From the NCBI GenBank assembly GCA_900556965.1, contig USQV01000050.1, positions 1-6,921 on the forward strand: 6,921 nucleotides of DNA. Direction: 5' to 3'. The stretch's first letter is position 1; each line of letters opens with the position of its first letter. This DNA comes from an uncultured Clostridium sp. (GTDB taxonomy: Bacteria; Bacillota_A; Clostridia; Lachnospirales; Lachnospiraceae). The notes beneath the pieces are model-generated. The model saw only the letters and a list, made by a program, of their open reading frames with translations. It made no database searches and was not told the origin of the DNA. The position numbers and the translations under genes are program-made. This document shows, in pieces, positions 1 through 6,015 of this stretch.

Positions 1-729
1 CAGAGTATGCATAGCGATCTTGAAGCCTTCACCCTTCTTGCCTAACAGGTTGTCCTTCGGGATGCGGCAGTCTGTGAAGATAAGCTCGTAGGTTGCGGAT
101 CCGCGAATACCCATCTTTTTCTCTTTTGTACCGAATGTAAAGCCCGGTGTTCCTTTTTCTACGATAAATGCGGAAATTTCCTTCTGCATTTTACCGCGCT
201 TCTCCACTGTTCCTGTAACAGCGATAATGATATATGTATCCGCATACTTACCATTTGTGATAAAGCATTTGGAACCATTTAATACCCACTCCTCACCGTC
301 AAGAACAGCCTTTGTCTGCTGACCCTGAGCGTCTGTACCTGCGCCCGGCTCAGTTAAACCGAATGCACCGAGCTTCTCGCCCTTTGCAAGCGGAACAAGG
401 AATTTCTGCTTCTGTTCTTCTGTACCGTAGGTCTGGATCGGATCCATGCAAAGAGATGTATGAGCGGAAACGATAACGCCTGTTGTGCCGCAAACCTTGG
501 AAAGCTCCTCAACGCACATAGCGTAGGTAAGCGGGTCACAGCCCTGTCCGCCGTACTCCTTCGGTACCGGAATTCCCAGGAAACCGTTCTTAGCCATCTT
601 AGCTACAGTCTCTACCGGGAATTTTTCTTCCTCGTCAACCTCCTGAGCAAGGGGTTTGACTTCCTTCTCGGCGAAATCATGGAACAATGTTCTCGCCATT
701 TCATGCTCTTTACTTAATGTAAAATCCAT
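1..729 (-). CDS. bcd: Butyryl-CoA dehydrogenase, N-terminal 243 residues (cut by the window edge)
   Basis: This FAD-dependent acyl-CoA dehydrogenase reduces crotonyl-CoA to butyryl-CoA in the cytoplasm. In clostridia it works with EtfAB, which bifurcates electrons from NADH to ferredoxin and crotonyl-CoA. The visible part starts MDFTLSKEH and holds the helical N-terminal domain (about residues 1-115), then the acyl-CoA dehydrogenase signature [11 protein letters not shown] (124-134) and the start of the middle beta domain, with [10 protein letters not shown] (151-160). The reading frame is open to base 1. The family is about 380 residues, so the C-terminal third with the catalytic glutamate is outside the window; this is an edge effect, not a broken gene. 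The start is fixed by AAGGAGG at 740-746, 10 bases before the ATG. It is the fourth gene of the minus-strand cluster, after a 236-base gap from hbd, and etfB/etfA are expected to follow. Identity is near certain; the Etf partnership is inferred. Confidence 0.96.
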   Translation of the reverse strand, partial: MDFTLSKEHEMARTLFHDFAEKEVKPLAQEVDEEEKFPVETVAKMAKNGFLGIPVPKEYGGQGCDPLTYAMCVEELSKVCGTTGVIVSAHTSLCMDPIQTYGTEEQKQKFLVPLAKGEKLGAFGLTEPGAGTDAQGQQTKAVLDGEEWVLNGSKCFITNGKYADTYIIIAVTGTVEKRGKMQKEISAFIVEKGTPGFTFGTKEKKMGIRGSATYELIFTDCRIPKDNLLGKKGEGFKIAMHTL

Positions 730-878
730 GTTTTTAGTTCCTCCTTGAATAATATCATATATAACATAGGGAAATGCGGATGCTTCATTTCGCCAATGTA
801 CCGGAATAAATTAGTCCTGTGAAAAGAAATATCCAATACCTGATCCGAAGACCTGATTGTTATTTTTTTCACACAAAC

Positions 879-917
879 ATGCCGGGAGCCCGGCGGCATA
901 ATATCACCGCCAGGCAT
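879..917 (-). other. Compound hairpin in the hbd-bcd gap
   Basis: On the minus strand the order is ATGCC, T, GGCGG, a 10-base loop, CCGCC, GGGCTCCC, GGCAT. ATGCC/GGCAT and GGCGG/CCGCC form two stacked 5-bp stems with an 8-base bulge on one side. A rival fold pairs GCCGGG with CCCGGC (881-894) around a very small loop. It is GC-rich in an AT-rich gap. No T-run follows on the minus strand, so it is not a standard terminator. It could be a processing or stability element that sets bcd-etf levels, which is inference. Confidence 0.45.
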
Positions 918-938
918 CCATATTTTCTATACTTATAC

Positions 939-965
939 TTTATACCAAATTGCTGATTTATGCAA
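939..965 (-). promoter_or_regulatory. Possible internal promoter ahead of bcd
   Basis: The minus strand shows an extended -10, TGG followed by TATAAA (-10 at 939-944), with TTGCAT at 960-965 as a poor -35 at a short 15-base spacing. Two more GTATA-type copies follow at once (GTATAAA, GTATAA, GTATAG). A start near 932 would give bcd a leader of about 200 bases containing the compound hairpin. The -35 is weak and AT-rich DNA yields such matches by chance, so this is tentative. Read-through from the thl promoter is the simpler default. Confidence 0.3.
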
Positions 966-1805
966 CTACTTACTGTAATCGTAGAAGCCTTTTCCGCTCT
1001 TTCTTCCGAGAAGACCGCCGCGAACCATCTTTTTAAGAAGCGGATGCGGACGATACTTGGAATCGCCTGTTTCTGATTCCAGTACATTCATGATCGCAAG
1101 CACAACATCAAGGCCAATCAGATCGCCCAGCTCCAGCGGCCCCATCGGATGGTTTGCACCGAGCTTCATTGCTGTATCAATACCCTCAACAGAGGCCACG
1201 CCTTCTGCATAGATGCCGACTGCTTCGTTGATCATCGGGATCAGGATCCTGTTAACAACAAAGCCTGCTGCTTCTTCCACCTGCACCGGTGTCTTACCTA
1301 TCTCCTCTGCGATCTTTTTAACTGTCTCTACATCCTCCGGATGTGTGTTAAGACCTGCAATGACCTCGACCAGCTTCATGACCGGAGCCGGATTAAAGAA
1401 ATGCATGCCGACTACATGTCTGTCAACTGCGGAGCCGATCTCTGTGATGGAGAGAGAGGAGGTGTTTGTAGCAAAGATACAGCCCGGCTTGCAGATCGCA
1501 TCCAGTTCCTTAAAGGTCTGCTTCTTGATCTCCATATTCTCGATCGCAGCCTCTACGATCAGGTCGCAGTCTCCGCAGATATCCTTAACGCCTGTTGTAA
1601 TCTTCGCAAGGATCTTATCTGCATCCTCTTTAGTCATTTTGCCCTTGGCAATTCTCTTTTCAAAGCCCTTGGCAATTTTATTTTTGCCATTAGCGGCAAA
1701 GGTCTCATTAATATCGCACAGCATAACCTCATAGCCTTCTGTCTGTGCAAATGCCTGTGCAATTCCGGATCCCATTGTTCCGGCACCAATAATACCGATT
1801 TTCAT
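966..1805 (-). CDS. hbd: 3-hydroxybutyryl-CoA dehydrogenase
   Basis: This cytoplasmic 279-residue enzyme reduces acetoacetyl-CoA to (S)-3-hydroxybutyryl-CoA. The N-terminal Rossmann fold has GAGTMG at 7-12, and Asp31 at the end of the second strand suggests NADH rather than NADPH. The catalytic set is visible: Ser117 in NTSS, His135 in HFFNPAP, Glu147 and Asn185 in GFVVNR. The C-terminal dimer domain carries [15 protein letters not shown]. Compared with the usual 282-residue clostridial form, about three residues are missing between Ser117 and His135, in a surface segment. An in-frame TTG-type start eight codons upstream was rejected because AAAGGAG (1814-1820) lies 8 bases before the chosen ATG, whose product begins MKIGIIGAG as the family does. 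It is third in the cluster, 62 bases after crt. The long gap to bcd follows. Confidence 0.96.
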   Translation of the reverse strand: MKIGIIGAGTMGSGIAQAFAQTEGYEVMLCDINETFAANGKNKIAKGFEKRIAKGKMTKEDADKILAKITTGVKDICGDCDLIVEAAIENMEIKKQTFKELDAICKPGCIFATNTSSLSITEIGSAVDRHVVGMHFFNPAPVMKLVEVIAGLNTHPEDVETVKKIAEEIGKTPVQVEEAAGFVVNRILIPMINEAVGIYAEGVASVEGIDTAMKLGANHPMGPLELGDLIGLDVVLAIMNVLESETGDSKYRPHPLLKKMVRGGLLGRKSGKGFYDYSK

Positions 1806-1867
1806 GATTTTATCTCCTTTTTGCAACATTAACGATCGTAATTCGCCTATTGTTCTATAAAAAATGG

Positions 1868-2644
1868 TTATTTATTTTTGAAACCGTCAACCTTTCTCTT
1901 TTCAAGGAATGCGCTCATTCCCTCGATCTGATCTGCAGTTTCAAAGCACTCGGAAAAATGCTTTTCTTCAATATAGATCGCATGATCGAGATCGCAGAGA
2001 TATCCGTCTGTAAGGGATTCCTTTGCATATCTTACCGCGATCGGGGCATTGGATGCAATCCTTTTTGCCAGCTTCATCACCGTCGGCATAAGCTCCTCCT
2101 TCGAGCACACGCCGTTTACAAGACCGATCCTGTATGCTTCATCCGCTTTGACATTCTGTGCGGAATAAACCATTTCCTTTGCTTTTCCGGTTCCGATAAG
2201 TCTTGCAAGACGCTGTGTGCCGCCAAAGCCCGGTGTGATCCCCAGACTGACCTCCGGCTGTCCGAAAACAGCATTGTCAGAGCAGTAGCGGATATCACAG
2301 CTCATTGCCAGCTCGTTTCCGCCGCCAAGTGCAAATCCGTTTACCGCAGCGATAGACGGAACCGGAAGTGTTTCCAGCTTACGGAAAACATCGTTTCCAT
2401 ATTTACTGAATTCACGTGCTTCCTTTACTGTCATTTTGCTCATGGCCGCAATGTCTGCACCTGCAACAAAGGATCTGTCCCCCGCGCCGGTAACGACAAC
2501 AGCTCTGGTTTCATGAAAATCAATATTATCGATCACATCGTCCAGATCCTCAAGCACCTGGGCGTTTAATGCGTTTAATGCCTCCGGACGGTCGATCGTA
2601 ATGATACCGACAAAGCCGTCCTGCTTATACGTAACAAAACTCAT
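1868..2644 (-). CDS. crt: Crotonase (3-hydroxybutyryl-CoA dehydratase)
   Basis: This 258-residue enoyl-CoA hydratase/isomerase-family protein dehydrates 3-hydroxybutyryl-CoA to crotonyl-CoA in the cytoplasm. The N-terminal half shows the family's FVAGADI segment (59-65, acyl-CoA and oxyanion-hole region). The GGGNELAM stretch gives catalytic Glu111, and [20 protein letters not shown] gives catalytic Glu131. The 20-residue spacing of the two glutamates matches Glu144/Glu164 of rat enoyl-CoA hydratase. The C-terminal [15 protein letters not shown] (237-251) is typical of short-chain crotonases. Length is normal. AGGAGG (2653-2658) sits 8 bases before the ATG and fixes the start. It is second in the cluster, 71 bases after thl. 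The family is broad, but the neighbours make the butyrate-pathway role very likely. Confidence 0.95.
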   Translation of the reverse strand: MSFVTYKQDGFVGIITIDRPEALNALNAQVLEDLDDVIDNIDFHETRAVVVTGAGDRSFVAGADIAAMSKMTVKEAREFSKYGNDVFRKLETLPVPSIAAVNGFALGGGNELAMSCDIRYCSDNAVFGQPEVSLGITPGFGGTQRLARLIGTGKAKEMVYSAQNVKADEAYRIGLVNGVCSKEELMPTVMKLAKRIASNAPIAVRYAKESLTDGYLCDLDHAIYIEEKHFSECFETADQIEGMSAFLEKRKVDGFKNK

Positions 2645-2715
2645 GGTAGTCGCCTCCTGCTGCTTTATTCAAGTCTGTAATTGTCTGATTACTGCACGCT
2701 CATGTTTCGGTCGGA

Positions 2716-3897
2716 TCAGTCTCTCTTAACGACTGTCGCGCAGCCCATTCCGCCTCCGATGCAGAGGGTTGCAAGACCTGTCTTCGCATCCATCTTCTGC
2801 ATTTCATGGAGAAGTGTTACCAGGATACGGCATCCTGATGCTCCTACCGGATGTCCTAATGCAATAGCACCGCCATTCGGGTTTAATCTGTTGAGATCAA
2901 AGCCGAGCTCTTTTCCTACTGCTACAGACTGAGCTGCAAATGCCTCGTTTGCCTCGATCACGTCGAAATCACCGATCTTCATTCCGGTCTTTTCCATAAC
3001 CTTCTTTGTTGCTGCGACCGGGCCGATTCCCATGATACGCGGCTCAACACCGGCAAGAGCTCCTGCTACCCAGGTTGCCATCGGTGTTACGCCCAGCTCC
3101 TTTGCCTTTTCCTCGCTCATTACGACAACGGCTGCTGCACCGTCGTTGATGCCTGAGGAGTTACCTGCTGTTACCATACCGTCCTTCTTGAAGGCCGGAC
3201 GGAGCTTTCCAAGAGTTTCCATTGTGGATCCTGCTCTCGGTCCCTCGTCGGTATCTACAATGATCGTAGCTTTCTTTGTCTTAACCTCGACCGGTACGAT
3301 CTCATCCTTAAATGCGCCTGCCTTCTGGGCAGCCTCGCACTTATTCTGACTTACCATTGCAAAACGGTCAAGTTCTTCTCTTGTAAGTCCCCACTGCTCA
3401 CAGATGTTCTCAGCAGTGATTCCCATGTGGTAATGGTTGAATGCATCCCATAATGCATCATTCACCATAGTATCTACTAATTCTGCGTTGCCCATGCGGT
3501 ATCCGAAACGGCCTTTCATCATTGCGTAAGGAGCCATGGACATATTTTCCATACCGCCTGCTACAACGATATCAGCATCACCGGCCTCGATCATCTGTGC
3601 TGCCATATTTACGCACTGAAGACCGGAACCGCAGACTACGTTGATGGTAACTGCCGGAACCTCGATGGGAAGGCCTGCCTGGATGGAAGCCTGGCGTGCA
3701 ACGTTCTGTCCCTGTCCCGCCTGGATCACGCATCCCATGTAAACCTGATCTACCTTCTCCGGAGCAACTCCTGCTCTCTTTAATGCTTCTTTAATTACGA
3801 TCGCTCCCAGCTCCGATGCCGGCACTGTGCTTAATGCACCACCCATGGTTCCGATCGCCGTGCGGCAGGCTCCTGCCAGTACAATTTTTTTAGCCAT
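2716..3897 (-). CDS. thl: Acetyl-CoA acetyltransferase (thiolase)
   Basis: This 393-residue biosynthetic thiolase condenses two acetyl-CoA to acetoacetyl-CoA, the first committed step of the pathway. Visible active-site elements are nucleophile Cys89 in NVVCGSGLQ, Asn317 in the NEAF motif, His349 in [14 protein letters not shown], and the second catalytic cysteine Cys379 in CIGGGMG. Length and spacing match the bacterial tetrameric type II thiolases. The frame stays open for 39 codons further upstream to a TTG, but that extension is unlike any thiolase. The start MAKKIVLAG has AAGGAGG 9 bases ahead. It is the first gene of the cluster, with a promoter about 140 bases upstream and a Rex-like site over that promoter's -35. 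Cys89 and Cys379 are equivalent to the pair that forms a redox-switch disulfide in Clostridium acetobutylicum thiolase; whether this enzyme does the same is unknown. Confidence 0.96.
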   Translation of the reverse strand: MAKKIVLAGACRTAIGTMGGALSTVPASELGAIVIKEALKRAGVAPEKVDQVYMGCVIQAGQGQNVARQASIQAGLPIEVPAVTINVVCGSGLQCVNMAAQMIEAGDADIVVAGGMENMSMAPYAMMKGRFGYRMGNAELVDTMVNDALWDAFNHYHMGITAENICEQWGLTREELDRFAMVSQNKCEAAQKAGAFKDEIVPVEVKTKKATIIVDTDEGPRAGSTMETLGKLRPAFKKDGMVTAGNSSGINDGAAAVVVMSEEKAKELGVTPMATWVAGALAGVEPRIMGIGPVAATKKVMEKTGMKIGDFDVIEANEAFAAQSVAVGKELGFDLNRLNPNGGAIALGHPVGASGCRILVTLLHEMQKMDAKTGLATLCIGGGMGCATVVKRD

Positions 3898-3906
3898 AGT
3901 TTTTTT

Positions 3907-3913
3907 CCTCCTT
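3907..3913 (-). promoter_or_regulatory. thl ribosome binding site
   Basis: AAGGAGG on the minus strand, 9 bases before the ATG at 3897. It decides the start against the in-frame upstream TTG at 4014. Confidence 0.85.
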
Positions 3914-4040
3914 ATTGATACCAGGTCAGGCCGGCAGCACACCCCAGCTTTTACTGTTTTCATCTGCTGTCTGCGAATAGTCCCGCCGTATGTTCCATGC
4001 AAAAAGCGGAGCAAAAAATCCTACCTGCCTTAGTAGCTTC

Positions 4041-4069
4041 ATGATAGCACTCTTGCATTTTGCTGTCAA
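4041..4069 (-). promoter_or_regulatory. Promoter of thl-crt-hbd-bcd
   Basis: The minus strand reads TTGACA (4064-4069, perfect -35), a 17-base spacer, then TATCAT (4041-4046, 5 of 6 for -10). TGC directly before the -10 makes it an extended -10. The predicted start near 4034 leaves a leader of about 137 bases before thl. A Rex-like element covers the -35, which suggests steric repression. Confidence 0.82.
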
Positions 4070-4080
4070 ATATTTAACAT
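4063..4080. promoter_or_regulatory. Rex-like operator over the thl -35 (site D)
   Basis: CTGTCAA-ATAT-TTAACAT matches 11 of 14 fixed positions of the clostridial Rex consensus TTGTTAA-N4-TTAACAA. It fully contains the TTGACA -35 hexamer of the thl promoter, so a bound repressor would block RNA polymerase. Rex is released from DNA at high NADH, and it represses thl-crt-bcd-hbd type operons in clostridia. No rex gene is in this window. Confidence 0.6.
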
Positions 4081-4149
4081 GATTTTTTTTTGTTTTTCAC
4101 CTCCCACTTTCTTTTATTATGTCAATATTTCGCAGAAAACAAGGCATTT

Positions 4150-4167
4150 ATGACAACGTATTAACAA
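4150..4167 (-). promoter_or_regulatory. Rex-like element, site A
   Basis: The minus strand reads TTGTTAA-TACG-TTGTCAT: the first half is a perfect Rex half-site, and 11 of 14 positions match overall. It shares the TTGTTAA-N4-WTGTCAW form with sites B and C. On the plus strand its TGACAACG core also resembles the left half of a CcpA cre site, but the right half fits poorly. Confidence 0.45.
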
Positions 4168-4175
4168 AGATATTT

Positions 4176-4196
4176 TTTTATTCCAAATTTTATTCC
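4176..4196 (+). repeat. TTTTATTCC tandem direct repeat
   Basis: TTTTATTCC occurs at 4176-4184 and 4188-4196, a 12-base period, and a degenerate CAAATTCC follows at 4202-4209. It lies between Rex-like sites A and B. It may be a bound or bent element, or chance in T-rich DNA. Confidence 0.4.
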
Positions 4197-4202
4197 TTTA
4201 TC

Positions 4203-4242
4203 AAATTCCATATCGTGACGTCTTTTCCGTATTATGGAATTT
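4203..4242. repeat. 10-bp perfect inverted repeat, 20-base loop
   Basis: AAATTCCATA (4203-4212) and TATGGAATTT (4233-4242) are perfect reverse complements separated by 20 bases. A T-run (4240-4245) overlaps the right arm. The stem has only three GC pairs, so an RNA terminator is unlikely. A protein-binding dyad is more plausible. Confidence 0.5.
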
Positions 4243-4262
4243 TTTACAGTAAAACTCGGCTT

Positions 4263-4280
4263 TTGTTAAGAATATGTCAT
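4263..4280 (+). promoter_or_regulatory. Rex-like element, site B
   Basis: TTGTTAA-GAAT-ATGTCAT has a perfect left half-site, and 10 of 14 positions match the Rex consensus. It has the same TTGTTAA-N4-WTGTCAW form as sites A and C. Alone it is weak; the repetition is what supports it. Confidence 0.4.
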
Positions 4281-4387
4281 TGATTTCCGTTGTTTTTCAC
4301 AATATTTTTCTTTAAATCTCAACTATGTTAGGTTGTTTTTATTATCATCTCTCTTTCTTTCATTGAAGACCCGACAATTTTCGCTTT

Positions 4388-4405
4388 TTGTTAATTAATT
4401 GTCAA
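4388..4405 (+). promoter_or_regulatory. Rex-like element, site C
   Basis: TTGTTAA-TTAA-TTGTCAA has a perfect left half-site and matches 12 of 14 positions of the Rex consensus, the best score in the window. It is centred about 130 bases upstream of the predicted but start, too far to block that promoter directly. Looping or cooperative binding with the other sites would be needed for an effect. Confidence 0.55.
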
Positions 4406-4493
4406 ACTATTGGCCTGTTTTGGCACAGAAAACTACTGCCTTCAGATGATTTTTCTGCTGTCACCCCCTCTGTTTGTTTCCCGGCGGTATCGG

Positions 4494-4522
4494 TTGACAA
4501 CGCTTTTTCCCGATGTTACACT
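4494..4522 (+). promoter_or_regulatory. Promoter of the CoA-transferase gene
   Basis: TTGACA (4494-4499, perfect -35), a 17-base spacer, then TACACT (4517-4522) as -10, with TGT directly before it (extended -10). The predicted start near 4529 leaves a leader of about 29 bases. The TGTTA-CAC-TAACA dyad overlaps the -10. Confidence 0.85.
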
Positions 4523-4526
4523 AACA
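4514..4526. promoter_or_regulatory. TGTTA-CAC-TAACA dyad on the but -10
   Basis: A perfect 5-bp inverted repeat with a 3-base centre covers the -10. It fits the generic LysR-box form T-N11-A. It is not a Rex site, because the halves are 3 rather than 6 bases apart. A regulator bound here would be expected to repress. The binding protein is unknown. Confidence 0.4.
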
Positions 4527-4539
4527 AAAGGACAATGCG

Positions 4540-4551
4540 AAAGGACAGGTG
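4540..4551 (+). promoter_or_regulatory. but ribosome binding site (split)
   Basis: AAAGGA (4540-4545) and AGGTG (4547-4551) look like AAAGGAGGTG interrupted by an extra C. AGGTG ends 6 bases before the ATG at 4558, which favours that ATG over the in-frame GTG at 4549, which lies inside the site. AAAGGACA also occurs 13 bases upstream (4527-4534). Confidence 0.6.
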
Positions 4552-4557
4552 AAAACC

Positions 4558-5901
4558 ATGGATTTTAAAAAAATGTATCAGGAAAAGCTTGTGACAGCAG
4601 AGGAAGCTGCCAAAGCAGTAAAGTCCGGCGACTGGGTCGACTATGGCTGGACTACAGGAACACCGGTTGCGGTGGATGCGGCAATCGCAAAAAGGATGCC
4701 GGAGCTTACAGATGTAAATTTCCGCGGAGGTATCCTGATGTGGGTACCGGAAATCTTCAAAATTGAAAACCCGGCGGAGCACCTTACATGGAACTCCTGG
4801 CATATGGGCGGAATCGAGAGAAAGGCGATCGCACAGGGCTTCAGCTACTATGTCCCGATCCGCTACTCTGAGCTTCCAAGATACTATAGAGAATCCTCAA
4901 CCAAACCGGATGTTGCTGTTTTTCAGGTTGCTCCTATGGATGAGCACGGATACTTCAACTTCGGCCCCAATGCCTCCCACATGGCTGCTGTATGTGAAAC
5001 CTCCAAGATCGTTATCGTGGAAGTGAACGAAAACATGCCGGTATGCTACGGCGGAACCGAGGAAGGGATCCACATCTCCAAGGTCGATATGATCGTAGAA
5101 GGAAATAACCCCTCCATCGCTGAGATGGGCGGAGCTGCTGCCGCAACAGAGGTCGATGAGGCCGTTGCTAAGCTGATCGTTTCCGAGATTCCGGACGGAG
5201 CCTGCCTCCAGCTTGGTATCGGCGGAATGCCGAATGCAGTCGGCTCCCTCATTGCGAAATCCGATCTGAAGGATCTTGGTGTTCATACAGAAATGTATGT
5301 TGATGCATTCGTTGATATCTCAAATGCCGGAAAGATCACCGGTGCAAGAAAAAATATCGATAAGGGACGTCAGGTCTATGGCTTCGGCGCCGGTACAAAA
5401 AAGCTGTATGACTTCTTAAATAAAAACCCTGAGTGTATGTCTGCTCCGGTAAGCTATACAAACGACATCCGCTCCATCTCCGCCCTCGACAACTTTATGT
5501 CCATCAATAATGCCGTCGATTTGGATCTGTTCGGACAGGTGAACGCCGAATCTTCCGGCATTAAGCATATCAGCGGAGCCGGCGGACAGCTTGACTTTGT
5601 GTTGGGTGCTTACCTTTCTAAGGGCGGAAAGAGCTTTATCTGCTGCTCCTCCACCTTTAAAACCAAGGATGGAGAGCTGAAATCCAGAATCCTTCCGACC
5701 TTAAACCCCGGCTCCATCGTAACCGATACACGCGCCAATATCCATTATCTGGTTACCGAATACGGTAAGGTAAACTTAAAAGGATTATCTACCTGGCAGA
5801 GAGCCGAGGCGATCATCTCCGTTGCACATCCGCAGTTCCGTGATGAGCTCATCGCAAATGCAGAAAAGATGCATATCTGGAGAAGAAGCAATAAGCGTTA
5901 A
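4558..5901 (+). CDS. but: Butyryl-CoA:acetate CoA-transferase
   Basis: This 447-residue cytoplasmic family I CoA-transferase moves CoA from butyryl-CoA to acetate, releasing butyrate and acetyl-CoA. It is the acetate-consuming last step in many gut butyrate producers. The N-terminal domain includes [12 protein letters not shown] (77-88) and FNFGPNASH (133-141). The middle holds the [12 protein letters not shown] stretch with Glu245, the likely catalytic glutamate by comparison with Glu238 of Clostridium aminobutyricum 4-hydroxybutyrate CoA-transferase. GAGGQLDF (340-347) is the glycine-rich CoA-binding loop, and the end, [11 protein letters not shown], is typical of the But group. The closely related 4-hydroxybutyrate and propionate transferases share these motifs; the adjoining butyrate genes and the overall likeness to Roseburia-type But favour But. 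The ATG was chosen over a GTG three codons upstream because of the ribosome site. It has its own promoter and terminator. Confidence 0.92.
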   Translation: MDFKKMYQEKLVTAEEAAKAVKSGDWVDYGWTTGTPVAVDAAIAKRMPELTDVNFRGGILMWVPEIFKIENPAEHLTWNSWHMGGIERKAIAQGFSYYVPIRYSELPRYYRESSTKPDVAVFQVAPMDEHGYFNFGPNASHMAAVCETSKIVIVEVNENMPVCYGGTEEGIHISKVDMIVEGNNPSIAEMGGAAAATEVDEAVAKLIVSEIPDGACLQLGIGGMPNAVGSLIAKSDLKDLGVHTEMYVDAFVDISNAGKITGARKNIDKGRQVYGFGAGTKKLYDFLNKNPECMSAPVSYTNDIRSISALDNFMSINNAVDLDLFGQVNAESSGIKHISGAGGQLDFVLGAYLSKGGKSFICCSSTFKTKDGELKSRILPTLNPGSIVTDTRANIHYLVTEYGKVNLKGLSTWQRAEAIISVAHPQFRDELIANAEKMHIWRRSNKR

Positions 5902-5915
5902 GAAAAAAAGGAACA

Positions 5916-5960
5916 GAGGGCAGCGGCACCGACAGATATTTTGTCGGCGCTGCTGCCCTC
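5916..5960. terminator. Bidirectional terminator between but and the LysR gene
   Basis: A 19-position stem (5916-5934 with 5942-5960) has 17 Watson-Crick pairs, one G-U wobble and one mismatch, closed by a 7-base loop. It starts 14 bases after the but stop. The plus-strand tail TTACTTTAT is modest. On the minus strand the stem is followed by TGTTCC and a run of seven T (5903-5909), so it also serves the convergent regulator gene. Confidence 0.9.
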
Positions 5961-6015
5961 TTACTTTATACCCGCGCCCTCCGCAGGTTTCTTATCACAA
6001 GGTACCATGTATGTA

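Larger units (their letters stand above)
3898..4557. promoter_or_regulatory. Divergent thl/but regulatory region
   Basis: This 660-base stretch between the two start codons holds no credible gene. The part from about 4065 to 4450 is strongly AT-rich with many T-runs, unlike the coding regions. It contains one promoter facing each way, a thl leader of about 137 bases (3898-4034) with no clear fold, a short but leader of about 29 bases, four Rex-like 18-base elements, a 12-base-period direct repeat, a 10-bp inverted repeat, a TTGGC direct repeat (4410-4414 and 4420-4424) and a dyad on the but -10. It is the likely control point for the whole pathway. Confidence 0.85.

Noticed and set aside
714..917. 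A 67-codon minus-strand frame in the hbd-bcd gap that overlaps the bcd start
   Set aside because: It has no ribosome site, its N-terminus is the GC-rich hairpin, and it overlaps the bcd ribosome site and start in another frame.
1149..1832. Long plus-strand open frames opposite hbd, and similar ones opposite crt and thl
   Set aside because: They lie antisense to clearly conserved genes, are rich in Cys/His/Ser as shadow frames are, and lack ribosome sites and recognisable domains.
2677..2692. GTAAT/ATTAC hairpin between thl and crt
   Set aside because: A 5-bp AT-rich stem with a 6-base loop is expected by chance.
3898..4014. A 39-codon in-frame N-terminal extension of thl from a TTG at 4014, with AGGTAGG nearby
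   Set aside because: The extension is unlike any thiolase, and AAGGAGG sits at ideal distance from the MAKKIVLAG start.
4151..4158. TGACAACG (also at 4495-4502) as a CcpA cre site
   Set aside because: Only the left half of the cre consensus fits at either place, and the right halves lack the CA end. Not strong enough to list as a feature.
4203..4245. The inverted repeat plus T-run as a rho-independent terminator
   Set aside because: The stem is mostly A-T, the loop is 20 bases, and there is no gene just upstream on the plus strand to terminate.
4897..5286. A 129-codon minus-strand frame opposite but
   Set aside because: It is a shadow of the conserved CoA-transferase frame, with no ribosome site or recognisable motif.
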